Program-made: the position numbers and the translations under genes
In this document: one piece after another, positions 1 through 7,020 of the stretch
How the letters are laid out: each line of letters begins with the position of its first letter
Position numbering within the stretch: the stretch's first letter is position 1
The notes under the pieces: generated by a model
The model's input: the letters and a program-made list of their open reading frames with translations, nothing else
What the model was told of the DNA's origin: nothing
The model's database searches: none
Source of the DNA: Burkholderiaceae bacterium
Lineage (GTDB): Bacteria > Pseudomonadota > Gammaproteobacteria > Burkholderiales > Burkholderiaceae_C
Length of the DNA: 8,363 nt
NCBI GenBank assembly: GCA_030726195.1
Contig: JANREF010000087.1
Span: 1-8,363 of the forward strand
Direction: 5' to 3'

Positions 1-1614
1 CTCTTGGCACTGGTGTTGGGTATGGCATTGGCTATTGTGATGGATCACGTCTTTCGCAGCGGTCGTGCGTTACTGCTGCAGCGTATCGGGGCACGGGCCG
101 AGGTCGCCATGGCGCGTGATACCTTGCAACGTATGCTGAACTTGCCTGCGCCTGTACTTGAGCAGCGCGCCCCAGGCTACTGGCAGGCGATCTACCGTGA
201 CATAGAGATTGTTCGGGCCACTTGTGCGGGGGCGACTGCTATGCTGGTTATCGACTTGCCGTTTGTGTTGCTGTCGCTGATCGTGATCGGCTTTGTAGCA
301 TTGCCTTTGTTGCCGCTGGCATTGCTCACGATTACCGCGTTTGTCGCTTTGGCCTGGCGTTCTGGACAAGTGACCCGCGGTGCAACTGAAACCGAGCGCG
401 AACAGCTGGTGAACCGCGACATGGTGTTGAATGAGCTGGCTGGTGCTCGCCTCAGCTTAAAGGCCTTGGCTGCCGGTCCTGCCATCGAGGCCCATTGGGA
501 GAACTTTTACGCAAAGTGGCTCAATGAGTCACTGGCGCGTAGCCGCGAGGCAGACCATTACCGAGAGATGGCACATGCCATGACCACGAGCAATGCCGTG
601 ATCATGACCAGTTTTGGTGCTTTGGCCATATTGAGCCAATTGATGACCATGGGTTCGTTGATTGCAACCAACCTACTCACGGGACGTATGGTGTCGCCAT
701 TGGTGCAATTGGTGACGCAGTGGCGCACTTTTGGCCAATTTAAGGCCGCCAAAAAGCGTTTGGACGACTTGTTTGCGCAGCCCTTGGATCGTCAAGACAG
801 TGCGATTGCCTTGCCACGCCCTGAGGGCATCATCCGCTTGGAAGCGTTGAGCTTCAAATACCCAGGCAGCGAGCATTTGCAGTTGCAACAGTTTTCGGGA
901 CAGATAGGCCCCAACGGACTGCATGCCTTGGTGGGCCCCAACGGTAGTGGCAAGACCACACTGCTGAAAGTCATTCGCGGCTTGTACCAGCCCACGGACG
1001 GACGTGTGTTGTTGGACGGCGCAGACATCAATCAGTTCACTCAAGTCGAGTTGGCCAGGCGCATGGGCTATTTGTCGCAAACTGCACAGCTGTTGTCTCA
1101 GTCGGTTAGGGACAACATCGCACTGGGCAATCCCGACGCTACTGACGAGCAGATTGTCAAGGCTGCTCAGATGGCTTGCGCGCACGATTTCATCATTGAC
1201 TTGCCAGATGGCTACGGCACCAAAGTGGGCGAGGGGGCGACCCGTTTTTCAGCGGGACAAACCAAACGCATTGCGATTGCCCAAGCTTTACTGAACGACC
1301 CGCCTGTGTTGCTGTTTGATGAGCCGACAGCCGAGCTGGATCGCCAAGCGGAAATGCAGTTTGTTCAAACCCTCAAGGTGCTGGCCAAAGACCATACGGT
1401 GTTGGTCGTCACCCACAGCCCCTACCTGTTGAGTCATTGCCAAGGCGTCGTGGTGATGCGAGCCGGCAAATTGGTGGCTGCAGGGCCTGCCGCCCAATTA
1501 CTGCCAAAACTTGGCATAAATGTTGCTGGACAGAATGCTGTCAAACCATCGACAGCATCGGCCCAAGAGGGCCACAGCGAGTCGGTTGAACTACAGGACG
1601 CAGCAGTCAACTAA
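1..1614 (+). CDS. Type I secretion system permease/ATPase (ABC exporter), 5'-truncated
   Basis: This is the inner-membrane ABC exporter of a type I secretion system, using ATP hydrolysis to push an unfolded protein into an adaptor/TolC channel. The frame is open at base 1, so the true start lies upstream; 537 codons remain. Family members usually run near 700 residues, so an N-terminal part (first membrane helices and any C39-like domain) is missing. Hydrophobic membrane segments are visible around codons 81-117 and 198-235. The nucleotide-binding domain follows: A-loop Tyr at codon 287, Walker A GPNGSGKTT (934-960), Q-loop Gln (1078-1080), signature FSAGQ (1246-1260), Walker B VLLFDE with catalytic Glu (1306-1323) and H-loop His (1414-1416). 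The signature departs from LSGGQ. About 40 polar residues trail the domain. The stop shares one base with the adaptor start, so the genes are co-transcribed. Family is sure; the substrate is unknown. Confidence 0.93.
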   Translation, partial: LLALVLGMALAIVMDHVFRSGRALLLQRIGARAEVAMARDTLQRMLNLPAPVLEQRAPGYWQAIYRDIEIVRATCAGATAMLVIDLPFVLLSLIVIGFVALPLLPLALLTITAFVALAWRSGQVTRGATETEREQLVNRDMVLNELAGARLSLKALAAGPAIEAHWENFYAKWLNESLARSREADHYREMAHAMTTSNAVIMTSFGALAILSQLMTMGSLIATNLLTGRMVSPLVQLVTQWRTFGQFKAAKKRLDDLFAQPLDRQDSAIALPRPEGIIRLEALSFKYPGSEHLQLQQFSGQIGPNGLHALVGPNGSGKTTLLKVIRGLYQPTDGRVLLDGADINQFTQVELARRMGYLSQTAQLLSQSVRDNIALGNPDATDEQIVKAAQMACAHDFIIDLPDGYGTKVGEGATRFSAGQTKRIAIAQALLNDPPVLLFDEPTAELDRQAEMQFVQTLKVLAKDHTVLVVTHSPYLLSHCQGVVVMRAGKLVAAGPAAQLLPKLGINVAGQNAVKPSTASAQEGHSESVELQDAAVN

Positions 1615-2927
1615 TGCAAACAGATTCAGTGGCATCACGCTCATCATTGGGCACTATTTTGGAGGACCTTGGTCCTCCGGGCTGGCGTGCGCCACAGCGT
1701 AGGCTGTTGGTGTTGTTTGTATTGATTATTTTGTGGATGCTCATCGGTCGTGTCGATCGCGTTGTAACCGCACCGGGCAAGGTTGTTCCCTTTGACAAAG
1801 TGAAAGTGGTTCAACACTTGGAGGGCGGCATCATCCAAGAGATACTTGTGCGCGAGAACCAAACCGTGAAAGCGGGTGAACCGCTGGTCCAGCTGGACTT
1901 GGCGACCGGTGGTATCAACCGCGGCGAGATGAAAGCTCGCATGGCCAGCCTCAAGCTCGCCAAGCTGCGCGTCGAGGCTGAAGCAGAAGGCTTGGAGCCG
2001 GTATGGCCTGCAGCCATGCTGAAAGAGTTCCCCCAAATTATCGCTGCCGAGCAGGCAACGGCGCTCAGCAAGCGCGACGAAATGCGCAGCTCCATCAACG
2101 CCTTTGACAGCTCGGTGCTGCAAAACCGCCAGCGTGTGGCCGAGGCGCGTGAGCGCATGACCTCCTTAGAGGCCAACCTTGCCATCAGCAAAAAAGAGTT
2201 GGCCGTGTCCGAAGAGTTGCTCAAGGATAAATTGACATCGCAGCTCGACCATTTCCAGCGGCAAAGCAATGTGGAGAGCATGTTGGGTGAAATTGCCCAG
2301 TTGCGTCAATCCATTATTGGCTCTCAGGCTGCGATCAACGAATCCATTGCGAGACGCAACCAAGAAGAGGCACGTTTTCGCCGCGAGGCGGCAAACGAAA
2401 TCGGAGACTACGAGCGGCGCATTGCCAGCTTGACCGAGGAGTTGAGCCGCGCCAACGAGCAGGACGACCGCTCTGTAATACGTGCGCCCATCGACGGTAT
2501 CGTTAAAAACTTGCGCTTCCAAGCGCCGGGCAACGTGGTCAAGCCTGGTGAGCCCATGATGGAAATCGTGCCACTTCGAGACCAGTTGGTCATCGAGTTG
2601 AAGCTCAATCCTGCAGATCGCGGCTATGTGAATTTGCGTCAAGAGGTGCTGGTCAAGATATCGACTTATGACTTTTACCGCTATGGCGGCCTTAAGGGTC
2701 AAGTCACAGGTATTGCAGCCGATACGGATACCAGTAAAAACGACGAGCAATATTACCGGGTGATTGTCAGTACCGACAAGACATGGGTTGGGGATACGCC
2801 TGGTGTGTACCCAATCAGCCCCGGCATGCTGGGTGAGGTGGACATCAAGGTGGACTCACAAATGATTTTGTGGTCTCTTTTGCGCCCTGTGCTCAAACTT
2901 AAAACAGAAGCCCTTCGTGAAATTTAA
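1614..2927 (+). CDS. HlyD-family type I secretion periplasmic adaptor
   Basis: This membrane fusion protein bridges the ABC exporter and the outer-membrane channel across the periplasm. The 437 residues show the expected order: a short cytosolic N-terminus, one membrane helix at about 31-45, the first half of the lipoyl/barrel-sandwich domain with QHLEGGIIQEI near 67-77, a long charged alpha-helical hairpin at about 104-285, the second lipoyl half (RAPIDGIVKNL near 290-300), and a beta-barrel region ending in the conserved PGMLGEVDIKV near 403-413. Length is typical of the family. The ATG lies inside the exporter's stop (TAATG), pointing to translational coupling; only a weak AGGA is seen upstream, 16 bases away. 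The TolC-type gene follows after 28 bases. No frameshift or missing part was seen. Confidence 0.95.
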   Translation: MQTDSVASRSSLGTILEDLGPPGWRAPQRRLLVLFVLIILWMLIGRVDRVVTAPGKVVPFDKVKVVQHLEGGIIQEILVRENQTVKAGEPLVQLDLATGGINRGEMKARMASLKLAKLRVEAEAEGLEPVWPAAMLKEFPQIIAAEQATALSKRDEMRSSINAFDSSVLQNRQRVAEARERMTSLEANLAISKKELAVSEELLKDKLTSQLDHFQRQSNVESMLGEIAQLRQSIIGSQAAINESIARRNQEEARFRREAANEIGDYERRIASLTEELSRANEQDDRSVIRAPIDGIVKNLRFQAPGNVVKPGEPMMEIVPLRDQLVIELKLNPADRGYVNLRQEVLVKISTYDFYRYGGLKGQVTGIAADTDTSKNDEQYYRVIVSTDKTWVGDTPGVYPISPGMLGEVDIKVDSQMILWSLLRPVLKLKTEALREI

Positions 2928-2955
2928 CCCCCTGTCAGTGTCGAAAGAAAAAACC

Positions 2956-4329
2956 ATGAAAAAACATCAATTGAATGCATGTGCTGTCCTAGTGTGTGCG
3001 GCCTTCTCTGCGCCTATGGCCATCGCATCGGACCTGCAATCCGAGCTGAATCATTTGCGCGAAAGTCACCCACTGCTGCGCGCCAGCGATTTCGCGGTAC
3101 GCGCTGCGCAACAGCGTGAAAACGCCGCAAAAGCAGGCTGGTTGCCCCAAGTGAACCTCACCATGGATGGCGGCTCAGAGAAAATCACCACGACCAATTA
3201 CAACGGGTCAGTGCCCGGTGATCCAGCAACCACCGATTTGAACCGCCGCAAAAATGGCATCACCATTGAACAAAATCTGTACAACGGCGGACTCACCACG
3301 GCCACCGTCAACATGGCCGGTCTGGCCCACGAAATCAAGCGTGTGGAATACAGCGCGACATCTCAAGACGTATTGTTAGAAGCGGTGGTGTCGTACCTGC
3401 AAGTCTTGAAAGGTCAAATCCTCATCAAACTCGCTGCTTACAACGAAGAAACCACAAAAAAACAGCTCGATCTCGAAAGCATGCGCGTGGCGAAGGGCGG
3501 CGGCATTATCGTGGATGAAATGCAAGCTTCTACGCGATTGCAGATTGTGCGCGAGCGCCGCGTGGTGTACGAGCAAGACATTCGTGACGCATTAACGACC
3601 TACGAACAAGTCTTTGGCAAAGCACCTGATATGTCCAAGTTCCAAGACTTGGATGTGTTCACGGCGCGAATGCCCAAAACCTTGGATGAGGCGATCGACA
3701 TGGCCATTCAGAGTAACCCTCGCCTGGCGGCCGCCAAGCTGGCTGTCAGCAAAGCTCAGGAATCTATCGCTGTGGAAAAAGCCGGCTACTTGCCGACCGT
3801 TGATCTATCGTTAACCCACAACCGCGACAAAAACGCGGCCGGTTTGTACAAGAAAGACGAAAACACCGCGCTGCTGTCCCTGAGCTGGAATTTGGTCGGC
3901 GGTGTACAGGCCAGCAGCTTGTCAAAGGCTGCTGCGTTTGACCAGATGGAGGCGGCGGAGTTGGAAGCCAATGCGCAGCGCAAGGTATTGGAGTCCGTGC
4001 GTATGTCTTGGAATCAGTACCAAAAAGGCGTGGAGCGCGTCGCACTGCTGGATGCAGCGACCAAGTCTGCTCGCACTGTCATGAACGGGCGCAAGCGTTT
4101 GCGCGATTCGGGTAAAGAAACTGCATTGGCCGTGCTGGATGCAGAAGTCGAGTTTTTTGGTATTTTGGCCAACAAAGTGAATGCGATGATTGAGGCGCGT
4201 ATTGGTAGCTACCGCTTGCTTAGCGCCATCGGCCTGCTCAACATCAAGGAGCTCAGCCTAGACGCAGGTCAACTAGAGTTGCCACTGCGCTCTATTGACG
4301 CTGCCATCAGCGAGTTGGTTGAGAAGTGA
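2956..4329 (+). CDS. TolC-family outer-membrane channel protein of the type I system
   Basis: This is the outer-membrane exit duct that completes the tripartite exporter; TolC-type proteins act as trimers with a beta-barrel and a long periplasmic helical tunnel. I chose the ATG at 2956 (457 residues) over an in-frame GTG at 2917, because it begins a classic signal peptide (MKKHQ, hydrophobic core, AIA before Ser25) and has an A/G-rich GAAAGA 7 bases upstream. The GTG would add 13 polar residues and overlap the adaptor gene. Two halves of the outer-membrane efflux fold are recognisable from matching repeats: one begins at His38-Pro39 and ends AGWLPQVNL, the other begins at Asn254-Pro255 and ends AGYLPTVDLSL. 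Length fits the family. It is third in the operon, 11 bases before the glycosyltransferase. Family assignment is firm; it could also serve other efflux pumps, but context argues for export. Confidence 0.94.
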   Translation: MKKHQLNACAVLVCAAFSAPMAIASDLQSELNHLRESHPLLRASDFAVRAAQQRENAAKAGWLPQVNLTMDGGSEKITTTNYNGSVPGDPATTDLNRRKNGITIEQNLYNGGLTTATVNMAGLAHEIKRVEYSATSQDVLLEAVVSYLQVLKGQILIKLAAYNEETTKKQLDLESMRVAKGGGIIVDEMQASTRLQIVRERRVVYEQDIRDALTTYEQVFGKAPDMSKFQDLDVFTARMPKTLDEAIDMAIQSNPRLAAAKLAVSKAQESIAVEKAGYLPTVDLSLTHNRDKNAAGLYKKDENTALLSLSWNLVGGVQASSLSKAAAFDQMEAAELEANAQRKVLESVRMSWNQYQKGVERVALLDAATKSARTVMNGRKRLRDSGKETALAVLDAEVEFFGILANKVNAMIEARIGSYRLLSAIGLLNIKELSLDAGQLELPLRSIDAAISELVEK

Positions 4330-4340
4330 TGGCGGCCTGA

Positions 4341-5576
4341 ATGAAAATACTGATTCTTCATCAGAATTTTCCAGGGCAGTTTGTTCACTTAGCGCCAGCT
4401 TTGGTAGCACAAGGGCATGAGGTTCATGCACTTGTGCTGCGTAAAGAGGCGCCGCCGAATTGGTCTGGCGTTGTCATGCACGTGTACAGACCCAGCAAGG
4501 GTAATGCGCCTGGCGTGCATCCTTGGCTCTTAGACCTGGAGTCGAAGGTGATACGCGCTGAGGCTGTGTATGTGAAGTGTCGTGAGCTGGCTGAGTCGGG
4601 TTTCAAGCCTGACGTCATCATCGCGCATCCCGGTTGGGGTGAGAGCCTGTTTGTGAAGGATGTTTGGCCGCAGGTCAAGCTGGGTATCTACTGCGAGCTA
4701 AATTACAGCGAGTCCGGTCACGACGTAGACTTTGACCCTGAGTTCAAGTCAGGCGACGTGGGCAACGCGTGTCGGCTGCGGCTGAAAAATGTCAACAACA
4801 TGCTGCATTTCGGTGTGGCCGATGCCGCTGTATCGCCCACCATTTTTCAAGCCAATACGTTTCCACAACCGTTTCGATCCAAGATCGCGGTGCTGCACGA
4901 TGGTATAGACACCACGCGAATCAAGCCGGATCGGCATGCCACATTCCAAGTGTCCTCTGCTATGGCGTTGACGTCAGCAGACGAAGTGATCACGTTTGCC
5001 AATCGCAACTTAGAGCCCTATAGGGGCTATCACATTTTCATGCGGGCATTGCCTCAACTGCTCCGTGAGCGGCCCAATGCGCAAGTGGTTTTGGTGGGGG
5101 GGGACGGCGTGAGCTACGGCAAGCGCGCGCCTGGTCAGGCCTCGTGGAAAAACGTGTTTGCCGATGAGGTCAGACCTCACATCAGCGAGCAAGACTGGGC
5201 ACGTGTACATTTTGTGGGGCATTTGCCGCACTCAGAATTTGGCAAGTTGCTACAGGTCAGTACTGTGCATGTCTATTTGACCTACCCGTTTGTGCTCAGT
5301 TGGAGTTTATTAGAGGCGATGAGTACCCAGTGCGCCATCGTCGCCAGCGATACCGAGCCGGTGCGTGAATTCATCACCCATCAAGAAACGGGCATATTGA
5401 CGTCATTTTTTGATACCGAACAGCTGGTAAGACAGATCACCCAGTTGCTTGACGATCCTGAGAAACGCGAGCGCCTGGGGGCGGCCGCAAGGCACCACAT
5501 TCAAAGCGCCTATGACCTGCACACAGTCTCTCTGCCGCGGATGTTGGATTGGGTGCATAAGCTAGCAACAACATGA
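4341..5576 (+). CDS. GT4-family (GT-B fold) glycosyltransferase
   Basis: This is a cytoplasmic retaining-type glycosyltransferase expected to move a sugar from a nucleotide donor to an unknown acceptor. The 411 residues split into an N-terminal Rossmann half (MKILILHQNFPGQF start, HPGWGESLF at 96-104, HDGIDT near 186-191), resembling the Pfam family Glyco_trans_4_3 (PF12000) as I recall it, and a C-terminal glycosyl transferase group 1 half. The latter shows NRNLEPYRG at 221-229, VLVGGDG at 250-256, VHFVGHLP near 289-296 and SLLEAM at 322-327. The first Glu of the usual E-x7-E donor site is Phe317 here; Glu325 remains. Bases 5096-5103 are eight consecutive Gs. The gene starts 11 bases after the TolC-type gene with a weak GGCGG before ATG, so it belongs to the secretion operon. 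It may glycosylate the exported protein or make an anchoring polysaccharide; neither is shown. Confidence 0.9.
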   Translation: MKILILHQNFPGQFVHLAPALVAQGHEVHALVLRKEAPPNWSGVVMHVYRPSKGNAPGVHPWLLDLESKVIRAEAVYVKCRELAESGFKPDVIIAHPGWGESLFVKDVWPQVKLGIYCELNYSESGHDVDFDPEFKSGDVGNACRLRLKNVNNMLHFGVADAAVSPTIFQANTFPQPFRSKIAVLHDGIDTTRIKPDRHATFQVSSAMALTSADEVITFANRNLEPYRGYHIFMRALPQLLRERPNAQVVLVGGDGVSYGKRAPGQASWKNVFADEVRPHISEQDWARVHFVGHLPHSEFGKLLQVSTVHVYLTYPFVLSWSLLEAMSTQCAIVASDTEPVREFITHQETGILTSFFDTEQLVRQITQLLDDPEKRERLGAAARHHIQSAYDLHTVSLPRMLDWVHKLATT

Positions 5577-5612
5577 GTCTGTGATGATCCCAACGCGCGT
5601 CGTTTGGATGAG

Positions 5613-5640
5613 CGAAAGGTCGCGCGTTTCGACCGTTTCG
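5613..5640 (+). repeat. Hairpin in the operon trailer
   Basis: CGAAAGGTCG (5613-5622) pairs with the segment 5630-5640, giving ten base pairs interrupted by one bulged G at 5635, around a seven-base loop (5623-5629). It lies 37 bases after the glycosyltransferase stop. No U-tract follows, so it is not itself a terminator. It may protect the mRNA 3' end; function is not shown. Confidence 0.45.
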
Positions 5641-5717
5641 AGTACGCGCTTGTGGTTGCTGCGCCCTACGTATGGGCCATACCTCTTCTGCTCAAGATCT
5701 CCAGGCGGCCTCGCGCA

Positions 5718-5746
5718 ATCGTGCCTATTGATATTGGAGGCACGAT
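5718..5746 (+). repeat. Perfect 9-bp inverted repeat upstream of the terminator
   Basis: ATCGTGCCT (5718-5726) and AGGCACGAT (5738-5746) are exact reverse complements separated by 11 bases. The element sits six bases before the terminator hairpin and lacks a T-tract of its own. It could be an RNA hairpin at the 3' end of the secretion operon or a protein-binding dyad. The pairing is directly visible; the role is not known. Confidence 0.55.
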
Positions 5747-5752
5747 ATAAGT

Positions 5753-5790
5753 AAAAAAGCCCCTAAACATCGCTGTTCAGGGGCTTTTTT
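5753..5790. terminator. Bidirectional intrinsic terminator between operon and tRNA-Ser
   Basis: A six-A run and GCCCC (5753-5763) are mirrored by GGGGC and a six-T run (5780-5790). The stem extends through T5764-A5779 and, after one mismatch, through AACA/TGTT to a four-base loop (5770-5773). Read on the + strand it gives a GC stem plus U-tract that ends the secretion operon. Read on the - strand it does the same for the tRNA-Ser gene, whose 3' end lies ten bases away. Such shared terminators are usual between convergent units. Confidence 0.9.
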
Positions 5791-5799
5791 GTGGATTGT

Positions 5800-5890
5800 T
5801 GGCGGAAAGAGAGGGATTCGAACCCTCGGTGGGCTATGAACCCACACACGCTTTCCAGGCGTGCGACTTAAACCGCTCATCCATCTTTCC
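5800..5890 (-). tRNA. tRNA-Ser(GGA)
   Basis: This 91-base - strand gene folds as a class II tRNA. The acceptor strand GGAAAGA (5890 down to 5884) pairs with TCTTTCC (5810 down to 5804), followed by discriminator G and an encoded CCA (5802-5800). The anticodon arm is CACGC-CTGGAAA-GCGTG with anticodon GGA at 5856-5854, reading UCC and UCU serine codons. A long variable arm GTGGG/CCCAC, diagnostic for Ser/Leu/Tyr tRNAs, precedes the T-arm GAGGG-TTCGAAT-CCCTC. It is convergent with the secretion operon and uses the shared terminator. No copy of its 3' end that would mark an integrated element was found in the window. Confidence 0.97.
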
Positions 5891-5902
5891 GCGTAGCCGC
5901 AA

Positions 5903-5908
5903 ATTATA
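5903..5908 (-). promoter_or_regulatory. Candidate -10 box of the tRNA-Ser promoter
   Basis: Read on the - strand these bases are TATAAT, a perfect sigma70 -10 hexamer, 12 bases before the tRNA 5' end. It is followed by a G/C-rich stretch (GCGGC), as is common near stable-RNA start sites under growth-rate control. No convincing TTGACA-like -35 appears 16-18 bases further upstream, so only the -10 is called. The remaining bases up to the qmcA stop (5909-6035) hold only a small dyad, ACCGG-CAC-CCGGT at 5929-5941, and no clear terminator for qmcA. Confidence 0.6.
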
Positions 5909-6035
5909 GCTGGTAATTGCCTGCGCCTACCGGCACCCGGTGTGCATCGGGCAGCAGCCCACCTGCGAGGCATCGGCGTACCGGCGCAGCGGCGGTGGTG
6001 TGGCTGCGTTGATACGCCAGGCAGGTACTGTTGCG

Positions 6036-6953
6036 TTACTGTGCGGGCTTGCTCGCTTGCAGCAGCTTCATGACCGTGCCTACCAAGCCTGCAGTTTCGC
6101 TCATGTTGCTGGGCACTATGAGTGTGGACTGCGAGTCGGCGGCGACCTTGCTGTAGGCGGCAACGGCTTTTTCGGCCACTTGCAGTTGCACGGCCAGCTC
6201 GCCGCCGGGTTGTTGTATGGCTTGGCCGACACGCTCTATGGCTTGGGCCGAGGCGTTGGCAACGGCCAGCAGCGCCTCGGCTTGGCCTTGGGCTTCGTTG
6301 ATGGCGGCTTGTTTGTCACCCTCGGAGCGGGCAATGGCGGCCTCGCGCTCGCCGGTAGCGATGTTGATTTGCTCTTGGCGTCGACCCTCGGATGCTGCAA
6401 TGAGCGCACGCTTGCCGCGCTCGGCTGTGATTTGCGCTTGCATGGCGTGCAAAATTTCGCTGGGTGGCGTGAGGTCTTTGATTTCGTAGCGCAGCACTTT
6501 CACGCCCCAGTTCAAGGCGGCTTCGTCGATAGAGGCAACGATTTGGGCGTTGATGATGTCGCGCTCCTCAAAGGTGCGGTCCAGCTCGAGTTTGCCAATC
6601 ACGCTGCGCAGTGTGGTTTGCGCGAGTTGCGTGATGGCCATGATGTAGTTGCTCGAGCCGTAGCTGGCGCGCTCCGGGTCGGTGACTTGGAAGTACAAGA
6701 TGCCGTCAACTTGCAGCTGGGTGTTGTCCTTGGTGATACAGACCTGGCTGGGCACGTCCAGTGGAATCTCTTTAAGCGTGTGCTTGTAGGCCACGCGGTC
6801 TATGAATGGGATGACGAAATTCAGGCCCGCGTATCGAGCGCCGTTGTATTTGCCAAGCCGCTCTACAACCCACGCGGATTGCTGCGGCACGATTTTGATG
6901 GCGCGCATGACAAAAATGATGGCCACGACGGTGAAGACAATTGCGATTTCCAT
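6036..6953 (-). CDS. qmcA: SPFH/band-7 membrane protein QmcA (stomatin/paraslipin type)
   Basis: QmcA-type SPFH proteins are inner-membrane scaffolds, linked in E. coli to membrane protein quality control with FtsH/HtpX. This protein has 305 residues, the same length as I recall for E. coli QmcA. An N-terminal membrane helix (about 1-17) leads into the family hallmark KIVPQ at 20-24, VERLGKY at 30-36, PFIDR at 49-53, and an SPFH domain to about 180 containing ITKDN (73-77) and IKDLTPP (158-164). An Ala/Glu/Arg-rich coiled coil follows (about 175-240), then a weakly hydrophobic tail. ATG at 6953 is the only good start: an in-frame TAG lies just upstream, and AGAG sits ten bases before the ATG. 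An NfeD-type gene lies 110 bases upstream on the same strand, the usual SPFH partner. A longer opposite-strand open frame over this gene is a shadow. Confidence 0.92.
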   Translation of the reverse strand: MEIAIVFTVVAIIFVMRAIKIVPQQSAWVVERLGKYNGARYAGLNFVIPFIDRVAYKHTLKEIPLDVPSQVCITKDNTQLQVDGILYFQVTDPERASYGSSNYIMAITQLAQTTLRSVIGKLELDRTFEERDIINAQIVASIDEAALNWGVKVLRYEIKDLTPPSEILHAMQAQITAERGKRALIAASEGRRQEQINIATGEREAAIARSEGDKQAAINEAQGQAEALLAVANASAQAIERVGQAIQQPGGELAVQLQVAEKAVAAYSKVAADSQSTLIVPSNMSETAGLVGTVMKLLQASKPAQ

Positions 6954-7020
6954 AAATGGGTTTCTCTAAAGTTAAGGTGAGCGCGTTGTTGTGCGCGCGT
7001 CGTTAATTGAATGGGTTTGT

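Larger units (their letters stand above)
5577..5750 (+). other. Stop-free frame continuing past the glycosyltransferase stop (possible coding remnant)
   Basis: Immediately after the TGA of the glycosyltransferase, the same frame stays open for 57 codons and ends at TAA 5748-5750. The translation has a protein-like look, with a charged stretch (RRLDERKVARFDRFEY) followed by a hydrophobic one (ALVVAAPYVWAIPLLLK). No start codon with a ribosome site is visible in this frame. I do not recognise the sequence. It may be a decayed gene end, or chance openness: a second frame, from ATG 5584 to TAA 5752-5754, is also open, which weakens the coding argument. Confidence 0.22.

Noticed and set aside
673..1185. 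A 170-codon - strand open frame inside the ABC exporter
   Set aside because: It lies opposite conserved Walker A and Q-loop coding sequence, and its translation shows no recognisable domain.
1644..2750. Several overlapping - strand open frames (156-194 codons) within the adaptor gene
   Set aside because: All oppose the HlyD-type coding frame with its full domain order; none has a supporting ribosome site or recognisable product.
2917..2955. GTG at 2917 as the start of the TolC-type protein
   Set aside because: It would put 13 polar residues before the signal peptide and overlap the adaptor gene; ATG 2956 gives a canonical signal peptide.
5584..5754. A 56-residue + strand open frame starting at ATG 5584
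   Set aside because: No Shine-Dalgarno site, unremarkable Ser/Arg/Leu-rich composition, and overlap with hairpins and another open frame make chance the better explanation.
5725..5973. An 82-codon - strand open frame
   Set aside because: It runs straight through the tRNA-Ser gene and the terminator, so it cannot be a real protein gene.
5940..6980. A 346-codon open frame on the + strand covering all of qmcA
   Set aside because: It is antisense to a well-recognised SPFH protein, its translation is Gly/Leu-rich without known motifs, and it arises from the codon bias of the - strand gene.
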